Below are positions 1 through 10,020 of a DNA stretch of 64,000 bases, piece by piece (the first letter of the stretch is position 1; the number at the start of each line of letters is the position of its first letter). Source of the DNA: Chelonoidis abingdonii (lineage: Eukaryota; Chordata; Testudines; Testudinidae); contig NC_133772.1 of assembly GCF_003597395.2 (NCBI RefSeq), positions 139,580,766 through 139,644,765 of the forward strand, given 5' to 3'. The notes below the pieces were generated by a model, which ran no database searches, was not told the origin of the DNA, and worked only from the letters and a program-made list of their open reading frames with translations. The position numbers were made by a program, and so were the translations under genes.

Positions 1-235
1 GTTCCCATCCACTTTTGCTTCCCCTACAAATTCTTCCCTGTTTGTGAACAGCGGATCAAGAAGAGTTCTGCCCCTAGTTGGTTCCTCCAGAACTTGCACC
101 AGGAAATTGTCCCCTACTCTTTCCAGAAACTTCCTGGATTGTCTGTGCAATGGCTCTCTCAGCAGATATCGGGGTGACTGAAGTTGCCCACGAGAACCAG
201 GGCCTGCAATCTAGTAACTTCTAGTAACTTCATAT
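1..235 (-). mobile_element. CR1 LINE fragment, endonuclease region
   Basis: Read on the reverse strand, this encodes a decayed piece of the CR1 ORF2 apurinic-type endonuclease, including the recurring 'EEPTRGRTLLDP' type of segment and a following 'FTNREEFVG'-like stretch, with stops and shifts. It begins before the window. The neighbouring reverse CR1 (to about 1,800) already contains the equivalent endonuclease segment upstream of its own RT start, so this is a second, separate CR1 copy or subfamily abutting the first. The short direct repeat 'ctagtaactt' near 212-228 lies at the join. Confidence 0.6.
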
Positions 236-685
236 TGACTCTTCCCCAACAATTTATGTTTATTTGTGTGTCTGGCAATTCTGTTCCTTACTAGCGTTTC
301 TATTAGTTTTCTCAGTACTGAAGTAATGTTTACCAGCCTGTAATTGCCGAGATTATCTCTGGAGACCTTTTTGAAAATTGACATCACATTAACTATCTAC
401 CAGTCATTTGGTGCAGAAGCTGATTTAAATGATAGGCTACAAACCACAGTTAGCAGTTTTGCAATTTCACATTTGAGTTCCTTCAGAACTCTTGGGTGAT
501 ATCATCTGGTCCTGGTGACTTATTACTGTTTAGTTTATCAATTAGTTCCAAAACCTCCTCTAATGACACCTCAAACTGGGCCAGTTCCTCAGATTTGACA
601 CCTAAAAAGAATAGCTCAGATTTGGGAATCTCCCTCCCATGGTCAGCTGCAAAGACCAAAGCAAATTATTCAGTGGGGGAGGTTT

Positions 686-890
686 AGGTTGGATATTAGA
701 AAACAGTATTTCACTAGGAGGTGGTGAAGCACTGGAATGGGTTCCCAAGGATAGAGGAATCTCCTTCCTTAGAGTTTTTTAAGGTCAGGCTTGATAAAGC
801 CCTGGGTGAGATTGTTCCTGCTTTGACCAGGGGGTTGGATTAGATACCTCCTAAGGTCCCTTCCAACCCTAATTTTCTAGGATCTCATTT
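686..890 (+). mobile_element. CR1 3' end inserted in reverse CR1
   Basis: Forward CR1 3' terminal sequence: it starts in the last coding segment ('ggtttaggttggatatta') and runs through the 3' UTR ending 'ccaaccctaattttctagga', the usual position of the CR1 short terminal repeat. It sits inside an oppositely oriented CR1 and is therefore the younger insertion. Confidence 0.75.
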
Positions 891-934
891 ATTTTCTCTG
901 CAATGGCCTTATTATCCTTTTTTAATATGTGGAG

Positions 935-1117
935 CTATACTTATTTCCTAGAAATGGAAGGGACTCTGAAAGGTCATTGAGTCCAGCCCTCTGCTTTCAC
1001 TAGCAGGACTAAGTACTTATTTTGACCCAGATCCCTAAATGGTCTCCTCAAGGATTGAGCTCACAATCCTGAGTTTAGCAAGTCAATGCTCTAAACCAGT
1101 GAGCTATCCCTCCCCTA
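935..1117 (-). mobile_element. Cry-type tRNA-derived SINE (tortoise Pol III/SINE)
   Basis: On the reverse strand the copy opens with a tRNA-like head: an A-box-like 'tagctcactgg' and a B-box-like 'gtgagctcaatcc'. It closes with a CR1-like tail ('gacctttcagagtccctt'). A tRNA head joined to a LINE-derived 3' tail is the published architecture of the tortoise Pol III/SINE, which is restricted to cryptodiran turtles. It is inserted in the reverse CR1. A second copy lies at 5,506-5,696. Confidence 0.8.
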
Positions 1118-1740
1118 GCACATCAAGCCTTCAGTGGCCCCGATGTACTTAAAACAAACAAAAATGTTGCTAATACTATTTGAGTCTTTGGTAGCTGTTC
1201 TTCAAATTCTTTTTTGGCCTTCACTTTTCAGAGTTTATGCTCCCTTCTATTTTCCTCACTAGGATTTAACTTCCAGTTTTTGCCTCTCACTGCTTCTTTT
1301 ACTTTCTTGTTTAGCCACAGTGGCACCTTTTTGGTTCTCTTACTGTGTTTTTTTTTTAATTTGGGGTATACATTTAATGTGAGCCTCTATTGGCATCTCT
1401 AAATATTTCCGTGCAGCTTGCAGGGATTTCACTTTTGGTGCTGTACCTTTTAATTTCTGTTTTACTAATCTCCTCATTTTTGTGTAGTTCCCCTTTCTGA
1501 AATTAAATGCTACAGTGTTGAGATGCCGTGGTGTTTTCTCTGCCATAGGGATGATCAATTTAATTATATTATGGTCAGTATTACCAAGCAGTCCAGCTCT
1601 ATTCACCTCTTGGACTTGAGCCTGTGCTCCACTTCGGACTAAATCAACAATTACCTCTCCCCTTGTGGGTTCCAGAACTAGCTGCTCCAAGAAGCAGTCA
1701 TTTACAGTGTCAAGAATCTTTATCTCTGCATCCCGTTCTA

Positions 1741-1790
1741 TACCCAGTCAATGTGGGGATAATTGTACCCAGTCAGTATGGGGATAGTTG
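1741..1790. repeat. Two-copy 25-bp tandem duplication
   Basis: Two adjacent 25-bp units, each starting 'tacccagtca' and ending 'tagttg' or 'taattg', differ at three positions. They fall in the endonuclease part of the reverse CR1 and look like a local slippage duplication after insertion. Confidence 0.8.
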
Positions 1791-1800
1791 AAATCCCCCA

Positions 1801-2883
1801 TTATTATTATTCAAAATTAAGGTTAATAAATTTAACAATAAAGTTCAAATATTAGCTTCCAAATATCCTGGTACATCACTCACAAAAAGTTATACTAAGA
1901 GTAGCTTGTGGAAAGCAAATACAGAAATGAGTATAGATTGTCCCTCAGTAATTCCGAATTTAGGTTAGGTTGTCCCTCAGTAAATACAATCCACCAGAGA
2001 AGTATTTCAGTTACTTTCGTGGCTTTGTTTCTCAATGGCACTCGAGATCTCTCTCTTGGTATTGTTGACCTCTGACGATGTGTTCTAAATAGATGTTCTA
2101 AAGTGATTTGCAACCCAACACCAGCCTAAAGTGGACACTTTGCCAACACCGCTGTGTCTGCTCATTCCTAGACTGAGTGGGTGTGTTCATGTAAATACAG
2201 TCTGGTCCTGAAGATTTTTTCTATCACCAGCTCATCACTAGCTGTTGCGGAGAACTCACTCAAACTTGGCTTACACCTGCTAAGCAGCATTACTCCTGCA
2301 GGGCTCCTTCTCTAAGATGAGCAGGAAACCAGGGCTAGAGGGAGAAGCAGAGCAGGTTCAGAAAGGCGCTCCGGTGCACAAGGAAGGCTGCAGAGTTCTC
2401 CAAAGTTCTCTCCATGTGAGTGATGAGCCATGTCCCTCAAGCCGGAAAGAAGACTTTGCAGGAAATCCCATGCAATGAACCTCACGGAGCTCCTTGGCTC
2501 CGCTGTCCATGTCCTATGGGCCCTTTCCTGGAACACAATGTCCCATACTTAGATTCATGAGATGGTGAAATTGGAGGACATTATTTGATTTTTTTATTTT
2601 GGGGGGTAGCCAGAGGAGGGTTAATTGTCTCTTTCACAGGCCTGCTCGGTTCTTTGTGCTGCTTCCACATATGTGCGTTTTCACAAAGATGTCCCGGATG
2701 TTCCTTGCATTCCTTTTTACACTTTTAAATTCCAGTCTGGAGTATTTTCCCTTGCAGTACTGTTCACACAATTCAGCTGGAACTAGTGGAAAAGAAGAGT
2801 TGCTGTCCTGGAAGTGCTAATACTTATGAACATTCTTGCCAGAAGGCATATGACATGGAGGCCAGAAAGCAATCTTCTTTCTG

Positions 2884-2917
<34 letters not shown>

Positions 2918-4282
2918 TATGGACTTTTTTATGATCAAGTCACATAAACATGCACAGGTAACCCAGGGCATGTTTTTTTTTTTTATCATGGAGAAAAATG
3001 TGCTTTGAATGGTATTCTTGCTGATAACATTTCTGGAACAGCACTAATTGGAATAGTGGCCAGGTAAAATATGTAAAGCCTTATATGCGCCGCAGCAAAG
3101 GAAAAAACTCAAGTTAAAAAAAAAATACTTGCCGGAAAATGGAATGCTTCCAAAGTCTGCCTCTGTTTGCAGTGGGTGGTAAAAGCACTGAAGGGTCTTT
3201 TCATTTATTTTTTTAAATGAGTACATTCTAGCTGTTTCTGTGGCACTTAAGACAGGGAACTGTTTTGGTGCAGCATGTAATATATAAGCTAGTCCAGGGA
3301 AATCTCTACTCTCATTGCACCTACACAGTTTCTGTGTTGCTGAGTTTGGAGAAAGGTCCATTAAATCATACCAGAAATACCCTTTGAGGTACTCCATGGA
3401 AAGCATCTCTACCTCTGATAGAATATGCAGTTTGTTATATGAAAGCAAATGTATATACAATGAATGCAAAAGTAACACAACAAGACAGAAAACACCCATA
3501 AGTACTTTAAAAGTATACTGTTTATTAGCTCTTTACACAGTACAGCATAGCTCTGGTTAAAACGTCTTCACTTGTGTTATATTACGGAATACCAGCCCTA
3601 TTTCTGTCACTTTGCACTTAGAAGATAGTGCAAATGAATCCAGAGTACTAGGACATATACTGTAAGGAGCAATTCTGCAAAAATATAAGAGGAGGTTGTG
3701 GTTGTGTTTTTGTTTTGTTTTTTATCGAGCACAGTTCTTATTTAGCTTTCATTTCTAAAATGCATAATGCTTGTTTGCATTATAGTAGCACCTGGGGATC
3801 TCAAGTCTGTCAGAGATCCATTGTTCTCAATTTCAGCTGTTATGCAGAAATGATTAAAACAATTTCCATACACTGTAATGTGACACTTCCCAAGTTAGGG
3901 CCCATGATATGCTACACAAGCGGGAAACCCTATTTTAGATCCCTTTGTTGGGTGAAAATACAAGTTTTATTTGATAGTCTAATGGGCCACAAAATTGCAC
4001 CCTCCAATTGCTCACCTGAAAAATATGGGTGACAGCAGGAGGAGTTAGGGCAATAATTGTTGGCAAGAGATCCTCACTACCCTCGTGAACCCAGGAAGAT
4101 TCAGGCTACTGTATCCTTACGTTGTCACTGGAGGAGTCTAGGGAGATGCACCAGCAGCTGTGAATTCAGACAACACAGCCATCTCCACGTGAACACTGTG
4201 TTGTGGAGAGGTGATAGTAAGGAAAGATCTATTCTAAGGTCCATTTTCAGCTCATGCCTCCACATTTTGTAAGAGGTGAGAG
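1801..4282. other. Unassigned intergenic sequence
   Basis: I see no gene or identifiable transposon here apart from a CA microsatellite. Open frames of 60-151 codons occur (the longest at 3,044-3,499 reverse) but show no family motif, splice context or codon signature, and are within what an AT-moderate stretch yields by chance. Confidence 0.5.
2885..2914. repeat. (CA)n microsatellite
   Basis: An uninterrupted run of about fifteen AC units. Its translations on both strands are repetitive His-Thr or Cys-Val artefacts. Confidence 0.95.
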
Positions 4283-4375
4283 GAAGGGTGGCCCACTGCT
4301 AGGGAGCTGGCCTGGAACGTGAGTGACCTCAGTTCAAGTCCCTGCCATATAACCAGCTTCCTGTGTGACACTCCC
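4283..4375 (+). mobile_element. MIR/CORE-SINE-like fragment
   Basis: A tRNA-like head ('gctggcctggaacgtgag', then 'gttcaagtccctgcc') followed by 'tgtgtgac' resembles the first half of MIR-type SINEs. It is old and divergent, so the family call is tentative. Confidence 0.45.
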
Positions 4376-4399
4376 ATTGACTGCTGCCAGATGTGTATA

Positions 4400-5280
4400 T
4401 GACTATTGGTGATATCACTTCAACCTGAGACCATTGCTCCTTGTTCTGTTATCTACCACCACAGAGAACTGCCAAGCTCCATCCTCTTTGGAACCCCCTT
4501 TCAGGTAGCTGAAAGCAGCTATCAAATCCCCCCTCACTCTTCTTTTCTGCAGACTAAATAATCCCAGTTCCCTCAGCCTCTCCTCATAAGTCATGTGCTC
4601 CAGCCCCCTGCTCACTTTTTCCAATTTGTCCACATTCCTTCTGTAGTGGGGGGACCAAAACTGGATGCAATACTCCAGGAGTGGCCTCATCAGTGCCAAA
4701 TAGAGGAGAATGATCATGTTCCTCGATCTGCTGGCAATGCTCCTACTAATACAGCCCAATATACCATTGGCCTTCTTGGCAACAAGGGCACACTGCTGAC
4801 TCATATCCAGCTTCTCATCCACTGTAACCCCTAGGTCCTTTTCTGCAGAGCTGCTTCCTAGCCATTTGGGCCCTAGTCTGTAACAGTGCATGGGATTCTT
4901 CTGTCTTAAGTGCAGGACTTTGCACTTATCCTTATTGAACCTCATTGGATTTCTTGTGTCCCAATCTTCCACTTTGTGTAGGTCACTCTGGACCCTATCC
5001 CTACCCTTCAGCGTATCTACCTCTCCCCCCAGCTTAGAGTCATCTGCAAACTTGCTGAGCGTGCAATCCATCCCATCATCCAGATCATTAAAATAAAGAT
5101 GTTGAAAAAAACCAGCCCCAGGACCAACTCTTGGGGTATGCTGCTTGGGACTGGCTGCCAACCAGACATTAAGCCATTGATCACTACCTGTTGAGCCTGA
5201 CGATCCAACCAGCTTTCTATGTATCTTATAGTCAACTCATCCTTCTTGAGCTTGGTGGCCAGAATACTGTGGGAGACCTA
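4400..5280 (-). mobile_element. CR1 LINE reverse-transcriptase 3' half
   Basis: Reverse-strand CR1 ORF2 fragment. A 248-codon open stretch (5,161 to 4,415) covers the RT palm with the FADD form of the catalytic YxDD motif ('SKFADDSKLGG'), the thumb segment '[15 protein letters not shown]', and the terminal '[16 protein letters not shown]' block before 'AAFSYLKGGSKEDG'. Upstream, in another frame, 'LTIRYIESWLDRQAQ' continues it to about 5,280, so one frameshift separates two otherwise readable parts. Both ends are missing: 5' truncation is usual for CR1, but the 3' UTR is also absent, so the 3' end was lost after insertion. It is among the better preserved LINE frames in the window but cannot be active. 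Confidence 0.88.
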
Positions 5281-5505
5281 GTTCAGTCTGGGCTGACTGC
5301 CAATGAGGAAGGATGCATGTTGCCAGCTCAAGCTAAGGAGCAGTTGGGATCTCAGACCACAGGAGCAGGAGATGTTGAGGCCCAGCTAAGCACCCAGGTA
5401 CCTGTGAATGCCCCAGGGAGATTGCAGTCATCTCTCAAAGAGCCCAGAGACTATGAAGACACCCCAACTTCCACTAGAGGAGTCATTTTTTAAAAAAAAA
5501 TAATA

Positions 5506-5696
5506 GGAGATATACCTATCTCCTAGAACTGGAAGGAACCGCGAAGGTCATTGAGTCCAGCAGCCTGCTGCCTTCACTAGCAGGACCAAGTACTGATTTT
5601 TGCCCCCCAATCCTGAAGTGGCCCCCTCAGGGATTGAGCTCACAATCCTAGGTTTAGCAGGCCAATGCTCAAACTACTGACCTATCCCTCCCCCCT
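5506..5696 (-). mobile_element. Cry-type tRNA-derived SINE, second copy
   Basis: Reverse-strand copy of the element at 935-1,117: B-box-like 'gtgagctcaatccc', the middle segment 'agtacttggtcctgctag', and the CR1-like tail. Near full length. The preceding 5,281-5,505 has no recognisable content. Confidence 0.8.
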
Positions 5697-6927
5697 TATG
5701 GTAAGAATTAGCCCAGGGAGGGACTAGACAGTGTCACTGCAGCAATGGGTATATTGCTGGCAGATTCTCCAGCAACTTAGTGATGAACCCATTGTCCACT
5801 ACCAGGCCCCTGGGCTGGGACCCAATGGAACAGAGAGGGCCCGGGTTCCCCTTCCAGTCCGGTCCCCCTTCAGGGGATGAACGCCCCTCCCCCCAATGAC
5901 TCTGGCCATTGGGCTGCACTTCCCTACAGACAAGGGAAATCCCATTGGCACCGACCTTTGGACCATGTGGTACTGAGGCTGAGGGCAGCCATATAGACTT
6001 AACCTTAGGGCTACCACACTCTTACTCCACCCTCATGGTGATGGGGTGTACTTGCCCCAAGACAATTTACAGGTGAAGAGGAGGTAAAACAAATTATAGA
6101 GCACTTTAAAACTGAAAGTGAATGATTATTTAAAAACGAACTTAACTCAAACCTATCCATGTCCCTCTTAAAAGAGAAGATATGAGAGGATATCGGTTAG
6201 TCTTTTATTTCACTAAACAACCCGTCTAGGTTAGTTTTGTTGCTCAGCTCTGAGATGGGAAGGATGGTCCCTTTTCTTGCCTTTGACAAACAGACAGACA
6301 TGGAAGGGAGAAGGGAAAGGACAAAAAAAGCAAGGGAAATGTGGCATTTGTTGATGTTCTCAGGAATCTGGGCAGTAGGTCTGTCACAGACAGGTGCTCT
6401 GTGTGGCAGGTTGACAGCTTCATAAGCTGCGATGTCATCTAGCTGGCATGGTCCCTCTTCTGTAACTGGTCTCGTTCAGCATGGGCAGCATGCATAGAGC
6501 TTGATGGGCCGTCTCCTCTCATTGTTCCATCTGGCATAGTTGACCTCATGATCAGATGAAAAGCCAAGAGAGAAAGAGAAAAATGACAGGAGAAAATAGT
6601 GGGGCAGAAAGGAACAGACAAGGGAAGAGGAAACAGAGCAGGATCTTCCATGTCTCTTTCTGGAGTCTCCATTGGTGAGGTGATAATGGTCAGATATCCT
6701 CGCTGAGGTCTGGGCTTCACAGTGATGTGATGACTTTCAGATTCCAGGGGCAAAAGATGAAGTTCCTGCAGTGCAGCAGAGACCTGATGGCATCTCCCCT
6801 CCACCAGGAACCCCTCATTTAGCTCACATATCCTTCTCCTCAGAGTGGCCTCTCTTTTATACCTTTCTTGTTAGAGGTTATTGTGATGTCTTATGAACTT
6901 TCACTCACTTTTAGGCTAAATGTGGAG
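5697..6927. other. Unassigned sequence
   Basis: No gene recognised. The GC-rich part (about 5,730-6,060) has the feel of retroelement-derived DNA but shows no diagnostic motif. Reverse and forward frames of 60-121 codons overlap each other and have no family signature. Confidence 0.4.
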
Positions 6928-6932
6928 GCCCA

Positions 6933-7796
6933 TGTCATAAACAGATAGCTAAGGGTTAATGTTTCTTTTACCTGTAAAGGATTAACAAAGGGAACCAAAC
7001 ACCTGACCAGAGGACCAATCAGGAAACAAGATTTTTCAAATCTCAAATCTCAAAGGGGGGAAGTTTTGGGTGTGTGTCTTTCTCTCGTTCTGTTGCTCTC
7101 TAGTCTCTGAGGGATCATCTATCTCCAGGCTTTCTGATCTTCTGTTTCCAAGTTGTGAGTAAAAAGGTAAAAAGACAATAGCTTATATGTTTTTTTTTTG
7201 TTTACATGTGTGTAGTTTGCTGGATGTTAAATTGTATTTTCTTTTGGATAAGGCTTTTTATTCATTTTTCTTTTAAGCCAATAACCCCTGTATATTGTCA
7301 CCTTGATACAGAGACCATTTTATGTCTTTTTTCTTTCTTTTTATAAAAAGCTTTCTTTTTTAAACCTGTTGGATTTTTTTTTTTAGTTGGGGCTCAAGGG
7401 GATTGAGTCTGCAGCTCACCAGGGAATTGGTGGGAGGAAGAAGACAGGGGGGAGAGAAAATCTCTTTGTGTTAAAGTTACAAAGGTTGCAATGCAGGGAC
7501 TCTGAGTGAGGGTGAGAAACCTGATCGCTCTGGTTTGCTTTCAAGGAATGAAAAGGGTGATCTTCCAGTGGTCATCCAGGGAGGGGGTTATTTCCCTTTA
7601 TTGTAGACTCAGGGCATCTGAAGTCTTGGGGTCCCCAGGGAAGGTTTTGAGGAGACCAGAGTGAGGCCAGGCACTGGAATTCCTGGCTGGTGGCAGCGCT
7701 ATCAGATCTAAGCTGGTAATTAAGCTTGGAGGTTTCATGCAGGCACCCACTAAGACGGATGCTAACGTTCAGAATTGGGACTTATGCTTTATGACA
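6933..7796 (+). mobile_element. Solo LTR, 'TGTCATAA' family
   Basis: An 864-bp LTR beginning TGTCATAAA and ending TTTATGACA, giving perfect 9-bp terminal inverted repeats with canonical TG...CA ends. A CCAAT-box motif ('gaccaatcagg') lies in the first 100 bp and a T-rich central region follows. It is flanked by GCCCA (6,928-6,932) and GCCCG (7,797-7,801), a 5-bp target duplication with one mismatch. No internal retroviral genes adjoin it, so it is a solo LTR. Related copies are at 8,826-9,719, 48,228-49,165 and 56,716-57,447. Confidence 0.88.
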
Positions 7797-7799
7797 GCC

Positions 7800-8699
7800 C
7801 GATTATCACAACAGCTCACACAGTGTTGGTTTTTGGCCCGGCTGATAAGACACTGCATAGACTCCGTTTTGTGATGTATAAGGCGAGTTATTGGCATTAA
7901 CAATCATTGCAGACAGCTCTCTCAGTTGCAAAGTTTTTCGGACTTGGCTTTATCTCTGTCTTGATCATAGAACATCAGTGTGCTCTCTCTTTCTCATGCC
8001 TCCCTGTCCCAGGCAGAACTTAGGGCCTTCACCACTGCTTTCCATCTTTGCCAGTCTCCTGCTGCAGTCTTAGCTTCTTCCCGTGTCATGATGATAACAT
8101 TCAATTCTGCTTCTATTGTGACTTTCTGTGTTACCTTTGCTCTATCTCATCACCTCTTGTCCTGCCAGTCCCAGTCCAATATCTGTCTTGTTATGTTATT
8201 CAGACCTTTCGTCCTTGTATGTCCTAACCATGCCCATTTTTGTTCCATAATTTCCTGTCCTATCAGTTTTTGTTTTGTCCTTCTCCAGAGTTCTTCATTT
8301 GTGATTTTTTTTTCTAGCCATCTGATACTGAGGATTTGTCTCAGGCAACTGTTTATGAAAACTTAGCTATTAAGGTCATAATAAGTGTTACGCTCCATAC
8401 AGTAAGCCTGACTTTTCAATAGCATTAAATATTTGAAGTTTAGTTTAGAGGGCAAGATTTCTGTTTCTCCAGGTCATTTTTAGAGTTACAAAGGCACATC
8501 TGGCTTTCATTATTCTCGCTTTAATGTCTTCAGCTGTTCCATCTGTTGTACTTACAATGCTGCCAAGATATGTAAAATATTGTACTTCTTCTAAGTCAGT
8601 CCCAGAAAGCATTAGTGGTGTTTCTTGTTGTGTGTTGATTCTCATGGTTTTAGTTTTCTCGCTGCTGATTTTCAACCCTACTAATTGATCAAATGGCAG
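7800..8699 (-). mobile_element. Non-LTR retrotransposon, 3' half (twin-primed copy)
   Basis: Reverse-strand end of a LINE ORF2 from a different family than CR1. It starts at the RT thumb 'ISSEKTKTMRINTQQE', continues with 'EEVQYFTYLGSIVS', and reaches the C-terminal block with 'LWRRTKQKLIG' and 'WLGHTRTK', as in endonuclease-RT elements of the RTE-like type. The 76 codons at 8,675-8,445 are open; the rest has shifts and stops. At 8,699/8,700 it meets an earlier part of the same ORF in the opposite orientation. The exact 3' end is uncertain; it may reach the LTR that ends at 7,796. Confidence 0.72.
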
Positions 8700-10020
8700 T
8701 TACCATTTTGCATACATTTTACAGGCTTCCAGAAAGGCTTTGAGACAGTGGAAAGAACAGTTTTATGGAAATTGCTATGGCACCATGGAATCCCTCTAAA
8801 ATTTGTGAACATCATTTAGAGCATCTATCATAAGCTTTCCCAAATCTGGACCTTAGCATCCAGAAATCTGGGTGCCTGCATGAACCCCTATAAGCTTAAT
8901 TACCAGCTTAGATCTGATCTCGCTGCCACCAACCAGGAATCCCAGTGCTGGTACACTTTGGGTCCCCAACTTCCCTGCGGGACCCCAAGATCAGATGCCC
9001 TGAGTCTCAACAAAGGGAATTAAACTATTCCCCATCTCTCTCCCATCGCATTTCCTTCTGGTCTAACCTAGAGTACTTGATGCAACTCTCTTACATCAAT
9101 ACCAAGAAGGCAATGTCCTCTTCTCCTCCACAAAGAGACAAACCCCAAATATAATGGAAACAGAATGATTCTATCTCTCTTCCCCTTGCCACGAATCCCT
9201 GGTGCGCAGAGCTCACCTCCGTAGATTTAACACAAAGAGGAACCTCTCCTTCCGTTGCCTTAGCCCACCAGAGAGAAAACTCCAACAAGTCTTAAAAAGA
9301 AAATTTTATATAAAAGAAGAATAAAGAACTTATAAAAATTGATTCATCTGCATCCAAAGTCATGACAATGAGCACAGGGTCTATTTGCATAAAAAAAATA
9401 TGAATAACAAAGCCTATACTTATAAGAAGATACAAGTTAAACATACACACAACTTACATACATGTAAATACAGAAAAACAATAACAGCCTATTTTTTCAG
9501 CCTGTGTACTTACAACTTTGAAACTGAAGATTAGCAGCTTAAGAGTAGAAAATCCCTCTCATAGCTGAGAGCCAGACAAAGACACAGAGCCAAACGTTCC
9601 CTCCCCTGAGCTTTGAAAAATCCAGTTTCCTGATTGGTCCTCTGGTCAGGTGTTTGGTTCCCTTTGTTAACCCTTTACAGGTGAAAGAAACATTAACCCT
9701 TAGCTATCTATTTATGACACCATCTATGAAAATGTAACATGCTAAGAAACACAGAACAGTGAAGTGCCTTAGCCATTTCAGGTTACTGTGGCAATCAAAC
9801 AAGGATGTCTATGTCACCCATGACCTTTTTACTGGAAATAGATTGGGTAATCAGAAAGACCAGGACATAGAATGGACTTTCACACAGAAGTGAGGGGACT
9901 TTGACTTCGCAAATGACATCGACTTGCTATCTCATAACGACAGAGACGTTCAAGCCAAAACAAGGCATCCCTGGACCTTTGCTCAAACTAGGTGCTAACA
10001 GAGTAAATATTGATAATATA
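8700..10020 (+). mobile_element. Non-LTR retrotransposon, inverted 5' portion
   Basis: Forward-strand RT segment of the same LINE family. It begins 'FQKGFETVERTVLWK' (about 8,719), passes 'WHHGIPLKFVNII', is cut by a solo LTR (8,826-9,719), then continues with 'IKQGCLCHP' and the catalytic-motif region 'DFDFANDIDLLSHND', where the expected FADD reads FAND. It ends near 'GANRVNID', at the protein position where the reverse-strand half (7,800-8,699) starts. Head-to-head halves with the truncated 5' end at the junction are the classical product of twin priming during LINE insertion. Confidence 0.72.
8826..9719 (-). mobile_element. Solo LTR, 'TGTCATAA' family, reverse
   Basis: Reverse-strand relative of the LTR at 6,933-7,796. 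Its 5' end reads TGTCATAAATAG on the minus strand at 9,719 and its other end is TATCATAAG, a one-base variant of the terminal repeat. The 'accaatcagg' and 'cctgaccagaggacc' promoter-proximal blocks are conserved. Flanks are GCATC (8,821-8,825) and CCATC (9,720-9,724), a 5-bp duplication with one mismatch. It interrupts the RT frame of the inverted LINE half and so is younger than that LINE. Confidence 0.85.

Larger units (their letters stand above)
236..1800 (-). mobile_element. CR1 LINE ORF2 remnant, interrupted twice
   Basis: A reverse-strand CR1 non-LTR retrotransposon. From about 1,690 down to 1,340 it is open for 116 codons and gives the C-terminal endonuclease motif 'EQLVLEPTRGE' followed by 'LGNTDHNII', typical of CR1 ORF2. 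The linker follows, then the start of the reverse-transcriptase domain (about 660 to 236, including a 'SPGPD'-like motif that opens CR1 RT domains). The copy is split by a forward CR1 tail (about 686-890) and a Cry SINE (935-1,117). Stops and frameshifts make it non-functional. CR1 copies are usually 5' truncated; this one keeps unusually much of its 5' half but lacks the RT core and 3' end here. Confidence 0.75.

Noticed and set aside
1081..1117. tRNA gene on the reverse strand
   Set aside because: The tRNA-like head belongs to the Cry SINE, lacks a complete cloverleaf and is followed by the SINE body.
2783..3008. Frames with runs of Cys-Val or His-Thr
   Set aside because: Translation of the CA microsatellite.
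3044..3499. 151-codon reverse frame
   Set aside because: No recognisable family, domain or transmembrane pattern; a forward frame overlaps it. Length is possible by chance.
6933..9719. The two LTRs at 6,933 and 8,826 as the ends of one provirus
   Set aside because: They are in opposite orientation, each has its own 5-bp target duplication, and the DNA between them is a LINE.
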